Shown here: one piece after another, positions 37,701 through 46,591 of the stretch
Position numbering within the stretch: the first letter of the stretch is position 1
Layout of the letters: every line of letters starts with the position of its first letter
NCBI RefSeq assembly: GCF_000143415.4
Contig: NW_003314350.1
Span: forward strand, 434,001 to 498,000
From: Selaginella moellendorffii
Taxonomy: Eukaryota; Streptophyta; Lycopodiopsida; Selaginellales; Selaginellaceae
Direction: 5' to 3'
Length of the DNA stretch: 64,000 nt
Position numbers and translations under genes: made by a program
The notes under the pieces: generated by a model
What the model was told of the DNA's origin: nothing
The model's database searches: none
Seen by the model: the letters and a program-made list of their open reading frames with translations, nothing else

Positions 37701-39312
37701 GCCTTAAGAGCAGCTTCCCATTCGCCATTAGCGTCCAGAGCATTACCATAGTTGTTCTTAGCAATGGACTGGCCCTGCAAGTGAAAACATGTCAAGAAAC
37801 TACAAGTACATCTGCCATTTTGATTTCTTTTCCTCAAACTTACTTCCAAGTTCTTCGATCTTTTGGATATCTGAAAGCTTTTCAAGTGCCACTTTTTGGC
37901 CTTCTCGAACGATCGCAGATGATAGTATGCTTGTGCCACCATTCCAAAGGCGTCACCTATTTTTCCAGAGTCTCCAAGCCGCTTTGCCGCCCGCTTTTGC
38001 TGTTTCGTCAGCTTAAGAAACTGCAAGCATACACTCTCTTTCTCGGTCAAGTCTCACAAGTAAAGAAAAGAAATAAATTAGCACTGACTTACCATGTCCC
38101 AATTGCACACAGTTTCCGCCTGGCTCACGAGCTTGCCAAGTAGAATGTACTCTTTCTTGACGTTTCTTTTGTCTCGTTGTAATTTTTGAAGTTTAAGCAG
38201 CCCCTTAGATAACTCCTGCATAATCTCTTCCGCGTCTTTCACCACCTGGATATTTTCTCTCACGTTTGCAGCGAGAGCGTCTTCATCCTGCAGCTTCCCC
38301 ACAATCGTAAGGGCGCGTTTGTAAATCTTCATCGCGTCCTCATAGTTCTGCGTCTTGAACGAAAGGTCTCCCAAGTTTATCAGCCCCTTAACTTCGCCTT
38401 GCAAGTTCCCAACCACCTTGCAAATCATGATATCGAGCTGCATGTGTTCCTTGGCGTACTGCCAGTTCCTTCGCTCGGTATAGAGCCTGCCAAGGTTGTG
38501 ATGGATCCTGGATCGAACCTCGTTGTTCGGAGCAACTTCTTCATCGTCGCAAATCTTCAGAGCGTGGTACAAGTACTTCTCAGCCTCTCTGTGGTCGTCG
38601 AATACCATCTTCATGAGTCCCAGATTGTTATGGGCGTCGGCGAGCATGCAGCCAGCGTTCCCTTCCTGTGGCATCTGCGCTACCAGATTCAATGCAGTTG
38701 TGAAAAACTCTTGGCATTTCTTGATGATGGTCGAGAAAGGAATTCCAGTATCGTCGTCTCTCTCGAAGAGATCGAGGTAGCTCCGACCAAGCTGTGTGCT
38801 TGCTCGCTGCTGCTCGAGTACATCACCAGTCTCTTTGGCTAGCTGGTAGTGTCTCTCCTGTTAGGATGGAGAAAGGGAACGATCAGCAGAGAAGAGGAGA
38901 AAAAAGATGGCTGAATGAAACTACAAAGAAAAGAATGATTTTTCTCAGAAAAAGGAAGAGGGCATCGAGAGAAAAGAGGTTCTCTTTTCCTTGGGGGTGA
39001 GAGGAGTACCTGATAGACGAGAGCTTCTTTGTAGTCTTGCATTCTGCTGTAGATTTCTCCCATGGATTGGCAAGATGGCATCAATCCAGCAGGAGACATG
39101 CTCCCAGAAGCCTTTCGACCTGACGCGATCTCATAATCCAGGCGAAACCACTTGAGCGCCTCCACATACTCGCCCCGATCTTTGAACACATGCCCAATCT
39201 GGTTTGCCCATCGCGACTCCTCTTCCCTGTCGCCGATCTGCTTGGCTTCCCTGTAGCTTGCCTTCATCGATTCCACGTTGCCACATTGCCCGCCGCTCTT
39301 GCGCCTCGCCAT
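34724..39312 (-). CDS. TSK: TONSOKU (TPR and LRR replication/repair protein)
   Basis: The gene encodes the plant TONSOKU/BRUSHY1/MGOUN3 protein, which binds newly made H3.1 chromatin and supports fork repair and meristem organisation (known for the family). N-terminal exons carry LGN-type TPR repeats: SRWANQIGHVFKDRGEYVEA, SMGEIYSRMQDYKEAL, ADAHNNLGLMKMVFDDHREA, HHNLGRLYTERRNWQYA and GLINLGDLSFKTQNYEDA. An acidic Ser-rich linker follows with SRKRHRIVLSDDDTEEQE. C-terminal exons encode leucine-rich repeats, such as LLLDLHDNNLVANSLSE, TLSLAGNHLSSQ and LRKLDLSDCGLSQNGVVSL. The linker contains an internal duplication, ARTPPP(C/L)xPNES. The start MARRKSGGQCGNVESMKASY precedes the first TPR and lies 159 bp from the SNU13 start. 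The last exon ends at 34724 with a Cys-rich tail. Confidence 0.93.
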
Positions 39313-39471
39313 CGCTCTCGCTCATGGATTGGCAGAAGACCCTAAAGCTCAACAATTCTCCTAGGGTTTTGGGTCAGAATGGCGGGAAAATTTGAAATTT
39401 CGTGTTTATTGGGTAGCGCTGGCTTAGGGTTTTAGGGCAGAGCAGAGTTTTAGGGTTCTTGAGCGGCGGCG
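39313..39471. promoter_or_regulatory. Bidirectional TONSOKU/SNU13 promoter with telo-boxes
   Basis: The 159 bp between the divergent start codons hold TAGGGTTT at 39362-39369 and 39425-39432 and TAGGGTT at 39451-39457. Telo-boxes are typical of promoters of proliferation and ribosome/RNP genes, which fits both genes. No TATA box was seen. Confidence 0.7.
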
Positions 39472-40023
39472 ATGGGGTCTGAGGTGAATCCAAAGGCGTA
39501 CCCTCTGGCGGATGCGCAGCTCACCAATACTATCCTGGAAGTCGTCAATCAGGCAGCGAACTACCGGCAGCTCAAGAAGGGCGCGAATGAGGGTAAGATT
39601 TCTTCGCGAGCGTTTCTTTTGGTCTCAAACTCGATTCTTGCAGCGACCAAGACGCTGAATCGCGGCATGGCGGAGTTTATAATCATGGCCGCGGACACGG
39701 AGCCGCTGGAAATCCTCTTGCATTTGCCCCTTTTGGCCGAAGACAAGGTGAGAGTTTAGCGCTTTGCTTTTTCCTTTCGATTCTCACTTCTCTTTCGATG
39801 GGTGTAGAATGTTCCCTATGTGTTCGTACCGTCGAAGCAAGCGCTGGGGCGAGCTTGCGGCGTTTCGAGGTCCGTGATTGCAGCCTCGGTGACGTCCAAC
39901 GAAGGCAGCCAGCTCAAGAGCCAGATCGAGCAGCTCAAGGCAAGTTTCTAGATCTCTTGGATGTTTCTTTCAGTTCTCATGGGATTTTTCTTGCAGGGAC
40001 TGATCGAGAAGCTGCTGATCTGA
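39472..40023 (+). CDS. SNU13: SNU13/NHP2L1, L7Ae-family 15.5K RNP protein
   Basis: Four exons (39472-39592, 39644-39747, 39808-39939, 39997-40023) give 127 residues, the usual length. The protein binds kink-turns in U4 snRNA and box C/D snoRNAs. Visible family sequence: [72 protein letters not shown] and a C-terminal [13 protein letters not shown]. The last intron (39940-39996) has a GC donor, AAG|GCAAGT, with a normal CAG acceptor; a GT donor at that place would not give the conserved C-terminus. It shares its promoter with TONSOKU. Confidence 0.95.
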
Positions 40024-41220
40024 TGACTATAGCGAAGAGAAGAAGAGAAGGAATCTAGTTTTTCTTGGATACTGATGAGATGGTCAAGGGACAAGGATGG
40101 TGGTACCGTGTGACTTGTCTATCATTGAAGTTCCAGGCAATGTTAATATTTCTTCAAATCTAAAAGTCATGGAGTGCATTTTAATTTTCTACCTTACGAC
40201 ATTATTGTGAAAACATGCTTTACTAGAACGATGTTTTTTCCTTTTTCTCCTTAGGAGCTTCGTTTTACAAAGATTTGAGACTAATGTTTGCTCTTCATTT
40301 ATTGTCCACTTTTGCTGATTGTTCAGGGCACCTTCAAAACTAGCGTGATTTGTGGTGAGCATGAGATTGTCTTGTCTGGGATCTTGTGGACCTTATCACT
40401 CTAGATGAGCAATATTTGCTCTTTTACTGCTGCAGATTCTTCCTCAAGTTCCCACTCTAATTCCATGGTGAAATCACTCTCCTTATCTACTGTTGTCCTT
40501 AGTTTGTTGCTCCAGCTCCATGGTAACATCATTTTGCTCCTCGCCCAAATTGGATTGAGTGCCCTGGATCAGCATGTGGTGGAGTGCCGAGCAATCACAG
40601 ACGTGTGGGCAAAGTAGGTGCTGCTGTTGCAAGAAGGCCATGAGCTCCTCCACGCTCCCAAATGTAACAAAAGGCTGCTGTGATGCACTGGGTAGTTTTT
40701 GAGGTGGTGGATGTACTTGATTAGCATGCATTTATCTCTTCTTACTACCAGATAGATGAAAATAATTTATTAAGGGCGATGAGAATGTACCACAACCCTT
40801 GGATTAGATTTATATTTAAAAGTGCTATGTATGGTTGCTTATATCTGAAGGTTTCATATTTGTCTCATCAAATCAAAGATCCTTTTATGGTCGTTGGTTG
40901 AGGAAAGCTTAAAGGTATTTTACTCCTTTGTTTTGTTGATTTAAATCTTATACTTATAACAAAATAACATAAGTAATTATGTTGTAATATTAAAACTATT
41001 CAAGCTTAGCAATAGTTTGAGAGAATCAAATATATATAAAAAATACCTTTTGTATTTTTTTTATTTTCCATATGAAATTTTTTTATATTAGAATAAAAAT
41101 AATGGAATAAAAAGCTAATACATTGAGATCGTCTATAAATAATAAGTCCTATCCAATAGTTTATTAATTTAATTTAAAATTAAATTTAAAATTTTTATGT
41201 TTGTGTATAAGTTTATACTT
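40024..41220. other. Spacer after SNU13, AT-rich at its right end
   Basis: The first 130 bp are SNU13 3' sequence. A diverged repeat (40152-40325, listed separately) follows. A minus-strand open frame at 40731-40483 contains TFGSVEELMAFLQQ but shows no known domain and no splice partners. From about 40900 the DNA becomes extremely AT-rich and leads into the lectin copy. Confidence 0.5.
40152..40325 (+). repeat. Dispersed repeat, copy 1
   Basis: This segment resembles 44235-44388 over most of its length. Shared strings include AAAAGTCATGGAGTGCATTT, TTTTCTC followed by TTAGGAGC, and TCTTCATTTAT followed by TTTTGCTGAT. Identity by eye is around 75-80%. It lies just downstream of SNU13, so copy 1 may be the original SNU13 flank or one copy of a repeat family. 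Confidence 0.65.
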
Positions 41221-41238
41221 TTTTATTTATTTTTTAAA

Positions 41239-42065
41239 AATGTATTTTCAATCACCTATGAATGGGGAGATAATGGACCAGGGAAAAACTTAGAGGAGCA
41301 AGATATTAATAATATTATAAATGGATTCATAGACTTATAAGAGATATTGATTATTATAGATATTATTCTACAACATATCAAGATTTAACTCTAATAGAAA
41401 CTTCACGAGGAATTATTTGTGCTAGGATAAAACGATTTGAGCATCAATCGAATACTTGTGGAACAGGTAAGGTAACTAATACAGTGATTAAAGGAATAAA
41501 CTTGATGCAACGCTTAAACCCATTAGTTCAAAATAATCATGAAGCAATGGTTTTAAATCGTGCAAGCTCAGCTAAAATCACATCAATAAATTATCAAATA
41601 CAATATTCTATGGCAGTATGGTGGTCACAACCACTATATATATATAATATAAGAAGTCAAAATTCAAAAGACTGTGATATTGCAAGTAATACACTTGAAA
41701 GTGGTAGTCAACTTTTATACAAGGGAGATTTCTTAATATCTCCAAATGGAAAGAATATTTTATTATTAGAATCTAAATGCAATTTAGTATTATATTCAGA
41801 AAGAAATAAAATTTGGGATACTCCAATAAATATTAATTATAATAATTGTTATCTAAAAGTTCAAAATGATGGTAACCTTGTCATATATTCATATAAAAAA
41901 GAGGTTATATGGGCAAATAATTTTTATTGCCGTTATCAACCAAATTGCCTATTATTTACATATTATACTTTGCAAAATGATTGTAATTTTATTGCTTATA
42001 AAGTTGAATCACCAAACAATATTTGGTGGTCTTCAAAAACAGCAAATCACAAATTATGTAAGTAA
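41239..42065 (+). pseudogene. AT-rich bulb-type (GNA-like) mannose-binding lectin gene or pseudogene
   Basis: The frame open from about 41330 to 42065 ends in a B-lectin domain. The beta-prism core shows GDFLISPNGKNILLLES, a degenerate first site (SKCNLVLYSE), a perfect Q-x-D-x-N-x-V-x-Y site (QNDGNLVIY) with KKEVIWANN, and a third site (QNDCNFIAYK). Upstream, ICARIKRFEHQSNTCGTG and GINLMQRLNPLVQNN form a non-lectin part that is not recognised. A second frame just before it (about 41239-41338, with YEWGDNGPGKNLEEQDIN) seems to belong to the same protein but needs a one-base shift near 41338. That suggests decay, an unseen intron or a sequence error. A start within the intact frame is the ATG at 41484 or 41502. 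Composition is far more AT-rich than the flanking genes. Confidence 0.55.
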
Positions 42066-43228
42066 AATTAAAGATATATATGTATGTATATATACATAGA
42101 TATAACTTAGACTGAATTTAAAGAATTTAGCTTATATAGGATATTCTAAGAATATCCGTTTCAAAGATATTTTTATGAGCTAAAGACCATTTTGCAAATC
42201 TATTATATTATGGATTTTTTAGAAATCATACTGCTAGAAATCTACTCTCGCAATATCTCACCGTATATGCATTCTTTGCTTTTTTGGATTTTGACACGTA
42301 GTATTCAAGTATTCATAAATTTCATAAAAATCTAGTTCAAACAAATATTCTAATACGAATATACTATGATAAAATCTGATTGAGTTATAAACGACTCTGC
42401 GACTTCGTGAAATGGTGCAAGCGTGAACCTCATGCAAATGCACGATCCAACCAGTGAGTCTCTTCTCCTCTCAGCATTTGCCTGTAATGGGCAAATCTTT
42501 GAGGCATTCTATTTTAACTTAAACTTCTGTGAAAAGCTTTTTTGTGAAGGCTTTAATACGGAATGATGATTCTGAGACTTTAGACCACTCAATCCTTAAC
42601 ACTCAACTGGATAAGACGCTATCATGTCTTGGAACCACGTAGTTGAAGTTCCTAGTTCATATAAAAAGAATGTCACTAGCCCGGTCAGTGCAAATCGTTG
42701 TGGGCAATGTTGAAAGCAGCAGTCGATTATCTGGTGGATCATATTTCCTGCTGATCCATATAGAGTTTACAACAAGGGCAAAATCTATCAACAGCATTCC
42801 AGGTTCGTGTAAACTTGCTTTACCAAAAGTAACTCTTGTGTTCTTTTTTCTTTTTGTTTTTGTGCGTGCTAGCACAAACTCGTGCTGGGTGGAGCAGCAA
42901 GAGCAAGCTGAAATTCAGCTGGGAAAAAGATGTGGATTCCTGAGAGATGAGGAGAGGTGAAGTTTTCAGTGACTTTTTCTTGTCAATGGGGTTTTAATTT
43001 ATCCTCTATAAACCATAGAGTCCAATTTCAACCTGCTCAAAACCGGGAAAGAGCTCTTCAAGATTTTTAGGGGGGGTGGGACGAGGGGGACAAAGTAGAA
43101 CTGGTACTCAAGGCTGTGACGTCCAATCTCCAAGCTTCCGAAGTTCTTGGTGTTGAACTCTGTCGACTTGGGGAGGTACACGTACTTTTGTTCCTAAACA
43201 TGTGCTGCCAAATCCATATTGGTGGTTT
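42066..43228. other. Spacer, nothing recognised
   Basis: AT-rich to about 42450, then of more average composition. Short frames on both strands show no domain. The right end may belong to the 3' tail of the LINE remnant that follows on the minus strand. Confidence 0.5.
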
Positions 43229-44070
43229 TCACATCCATTCTTCTTCTCCAGCCTTGCTTCTTCTTCTAAAAAACGGCCACAGCTCCTTCTCTTTCACTAT
43301 CTTCCCTTCCTCGCCTCGTTTGATCAGTGTGTCCAGGTGGGCCGCGAGTGAGACAATCAATCTGGACCAAACCTTTGAGATAGTTGCTCGAGCCGAGGGG
43401 TCTGTGTCCTCGAACAACCTGGCGCAGCGAGCCTTCCATATCTCTGCTAGTGTGCATCCCTGAAGCACATCGATGAGCTCCTGGTGGAGATGCTTAATGT
43501 GTGTCCAAGTTTGGTTGAGTTGATCAAAGTGTGGGGCCTCATTGTGTCTCCACTTCCATACATCAGGATTCTTTGTTTTTCCTTGGATGAAGCTACCCCA
43601 AAGCACTAATTCATATATGATTGCAACTCCTCCAATTGACATTCGTTTGAGTACCGCTGCTGCACCTTCCCATATATCATGTGCTGCCGGACATTCCCAT
43701 AAGATGTGTCACTGTGTTTCTGTGGTGCCACAGGTCTTGCAGGCTGTGTTCGGGAGATGTATGGCCACCAGAGAGGGAAGACATTCTTGTTGGGCCAGCC
43801 ACATGAAGTAGCAGTTCTTAATTGACTAGCGCCCCTTCCAGATCTTGTTGATGCAGTGTGAGTGGTTCCTAGAGTGGATCTATTGGGCCTTTGCTTTCCG
43901 GATGAGGGAGGATCGAATCAGCACCCTGATCAATTTTCAGCCCAGCTTGGTCTCATACTGGAAAAAGTCCTTGCACATGGTTCCTCTCCAATGCCACTCT
44001 ACAGGATCCCACTTGAGTTCATCCAGGGTTTATTGGCAGAACCAGTAGAGGCGAGCATATTGTTTTTCTA
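43229..44070 (-). mobile_element. Remnant of a non-LTR (LINE) reverse transcriptase, zf-RVT C-terminus
   Basis: Minus-strand translation gives YFMWLAQQECLPSL, CKTCGTTETQ, HILWECPAAHDIWEGAAAVL and EIWKARCARLFED. This is the zf-RVT region that closes plant LINE reverse transcriptases, with its CxxC and HxxxxC ligands. Stops interrupt the frame, for example before HILWECP and near 43830. Only the C-terminal end of the polyprotein is present, as expected for an inactive copy. Confidence 0.75.
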
Positions 44071-44170
44071 GGATTAATGGATCAATGTTAGCAGTTTTTT
44101 TCTCCATTTGAATCACTCTGATCAGTTTAGCTCTACTCAAATGACTTTTTCTTGTGAGTGTGACCTTTTG

Positions 44171-44195
44171 GTCTGGCTTAAACCAAAACTAATCT
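44171..44195 (+). repeat. 25-bp exact direct repeat, left copy
   Basis: The 25 bases here, which include CTTAAACCAAAACTAATC, recur exactly at 45324-45348. The copies bracket about 1.1 kb holding an unrecognised gene remnant. They could be target-site or terminal sequence of a mobile segment, or scars of a local duplication. Confidence 0.85.
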
Positions 44196-44234
44196 ATTGT
44201 TTATTCAAACCTTTATATAGAGTTTAGAAACTTT

Positions 44235-44388
44235 TTTCAAATGTAAAAGTCATGGAGTGCATTTTTATTTTCTCAACTTCATTTTTACATTATGGCTTCA
44301 CTAAAATGAATTTTTTCTTTTTTTTTCTCTCTTTAGGAGCGGGACGAATGTTTTTTCTTCATTTATCATCCATTTTTGCTGATATTGG
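44235..44388 (+). repeat. Dispersed repeat, copy 2
   Basis: Diverged copy of 40152-40325 in the same orientation. It falls between the LINE remnant and the repeat-motif gene remnant, just inside the left 25-bp direct repeat. Confidence 0.65.
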
Positions 44389-44429
44389 CATACAAGAGTT
44401 TGGGGGTTTGGTTTCTAAGATAGAACACA

Positions 44430-45293
44430 ATGTTGTTGACACTGGTAATCGCAGCAGAGAGTTCTGGATCTAGTGTGGGACCGTCAGTTTCCGCGAGTGG
44501 CTCTGGTGTTGAAGCGGCAGCTTCAGTAGGATCTAGTAGTTCGTCAGCTAGCGTCATCATCAACTTCGCCAGCTTTAACGGGATCATCACCATCAACACC
44601 GGCTTCTGGAGAATCCACACTAGCGTCGTCGATGCCTGGATCGTCTACTCCAACGCCATCCGCTTCGACTAGATCAAGCACGCCAGGCCAAACTTCGAGC
44701 TCATCCCCGCAGACTGGATCAAGCTCAGCTCTACCTGGCACTGGAACTGGATATGGCACGAGCTACTTGGGTAGAGACGTCGGCTCACCTGCGAGTTCTT
44801 ATGTCTTTGGCGCTCCATCAGATGCACCACCAAGCTCTCAAACGCCTTCTCCATCGCCATCACCAGCAAATGCAAATCCTTAGCAAATTCTCTCTCCTCC
44901 TTGTCGCAATCTGTAGCAACCAGGAGCTCTTTCGCTGGTTCATCCAGAGGAGGAGGAGCTGCTGCTGGAAACAGGATCAACAACTGGACATCGGTGGGCG
45001 AGATGAGGTGGCACTACTTCCCAAACTGCCATAACGACCGACGGGTGGATTCGTCATCCCCGACGGCTCCAGGAAGTGGAACTCGCGGCGGCAGTACTTC
45101 CCGTACGAGGATTTCTCCATGCCAGCAAAGAGAACGTACAAGTCCCCGGATCCAAAGGCTGGCTGCTTTGTTCTTCCCGATGGCTCTCGCAAGTGGAACT
45201 CAATCGACGAGATGAGGAGGCACTACTTCCCAGACGAGGACTTCTCCAAGCCTCCCAAGCCCTTTGGTTCCACAGGAAAGAGTGACAAGTAAG
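44430..45293 (+). pseudogene. Unrecognised Ser/Pro-rich gene remnant with PDGSRKWNS/YFP repeats
   Basis: Three plus-strand blocks look like one broken gene. Block one is Ser-rich (SSVGPSVSASGSGVEAAAS). Block two, in another frame, is Ser/Thr/Pro-rich (PGSSTPTPSASTRSSTPGQT and beyond, stop at 44881-44883). Block three holds a repeated motif: WTSVGEMRWHYFP, then after a frame change GGFVIPDGSRKWNSRRQYFP with YEDFSMPAKR, then CFVLPDGSRKWNSIDEMRRH with YFPDEDFSKPPKPFG and a stop at 45291-45293. The motif can be written PDGSRKWNS-x2-EMR-x2-YFP-x-EDFS. No known domain is recognised. Minus-strand frames in the same place are also open, so the coding strand is judged from the internal repetition. Confidence 0.45.
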
Positions 45294-45323
45294 CTTGCGG
45301 CTTTGATGATAGCGTGTCTTTGC

Positions 45324-45348
45324 GTCTGGCTTAAACCAAAACTAATCT
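45324..45348 (+). repeat. 25-bp exact direct repeat, right copy
   Basis: Identical to 44171-44195 and in the same orientation, 31 bp after the stop of the repeat-motif remnant. Confidence 0.85.
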
Positions 45349-45747
45349 GGGAGGCACTTTGCTCAATGCTCGAGAAGTGCATGGTCATGGAAGATTTCAC
45401 GAAGGGAGTGATCTTCATCACTATCACTGCACAGACTCGAGTGACATACTGCCAGGAGCTTGGATTCTTGCTTCATTGTCAAAGGGCGGAATAACCTCTT
45501 ATGGCGATTGTGGAAGTTCCAAGTATCACAATGTTGATGTTTCACTTCTTCATTGAGAGATATCAACGAACATTTTCTTAACTTTGTAAGAAAATATTGT
45601 TATTTTCTACATAGAAAGTACAATTTGGAATTTGTAGGGCTTCCTCCAAAATTCACGGCAATTCGATTATTCCGCTAAGGGTAATTTGGCATATTCTGTT
45701 AATTATGATTTAAAGTGGAAGAAAGAAACAAATGTAGGGTTTTTGGG
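45349..45747. other. Spacer and leader of the next gene
   Basis: A plus-strand frame at 45359-45556 (GHGRFHEGSDLHHYHC, then SKGGITSYGDCGSS) shows no known domain and may be another decayed piece. A telo-box, TAGGGTTT, at 45735-45742 immediately precedes the next start codon. Confidence 0.45.
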
Positions 45748-46478
45748 ATGGAGCCAGCGAGCGAGAAAATGGAGGGAGCTACTGCCGCAGATCCCATTCC
45801 TCCCGTCTCGTCCAAGAAGACGCCTCTCGGTAAGACGCTCGCGCTGGATTTCGATCATCGCTCACTGATGATGGAGCGATTGAATGGTTGAATCCAGGCA
45901 CTGGGCCGTGGTATCGCTATCGGCATGTCGTCTACACGCTGCTGGCTTTGAATGCCGCGATGGTGTGTAAGTATCGCTTTTCGATCCAGATAACGCTAGA
46001 TCCTACACTCTTTTTCTTCTCTGCGATTCGCAGCGTATGCGGTGTTTAACCAAGACAAATTCTTTGCGAAGAAGGAGAAGGCTCCCGAGGAAGAAGGACA
46101 AGCCAGTGTCAAAGAGGAGGCTTCTTCCGGGGAGAAGGAAAAGAAAGAAGCAGTGTTCGTCCCCGCTACTCAATCCAAGGTATGGATGAAGTAATTCTTT
46201 GCTTGAGCTCAAAGTTTTCTTCTTTTTTCTTGCTTTAGATCGATCAACCAAAGGTAGTGGCTGCCCCGGAAGCTAAAGTGGAAGAGAAAAAGATGGAGGC
46301 TCCAGTGAAGAAGCCGGAAGCACCGCACGTATCTCACGACGAGCAAATCGAGCTTTACAAGTGGATGCTGGAAGAGAAGAGGAAGATCAAGCCATCCAGC
46401 TCCGCGGAGAAGGCTCGGATCGATTTGGAGAAGGGACTTCTCAAGGATTACATCAGAGGCAAGGTACCATCGCTCTAA
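45748..46478 (+). CDS. Unrecognised small one-pass membrane protein with charged tail
   Basis: Four exons (45748-45829, 45898-45966, 46034-46179, 46239-46478) give about 178 residues. Residues about 28-55 read GTGPWYRYRHVVYTLLALNA followed by AMVSYAVFNQDKFF, one membrane segment flanked by basic residues. The rest is a Glu/Lys-rich, probably disordered region (EKAPEEEGQASVKEEASSGE) ending in a helical block, SHDEQIELYKWMLEEKRK, then AEKARIDLEKGLLKDYIRG. No leader cleavage site is evident, so it is probably signal-anchored. The family is not recognised. It converges on ZPR1 with 113 bp between stop codons. Confidence 0.75.
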
Positions 46479-46591
46479 GCTTCTCACAACTAAAAAGGAA
46501 TTTTGATACTCTTGAGTGAGCTGTGATTCAATTTTTTTGTAGTAAGCTTCACAAGTTTGTGAGACGTAACGAAAGATACTTCGTCTCTTTC

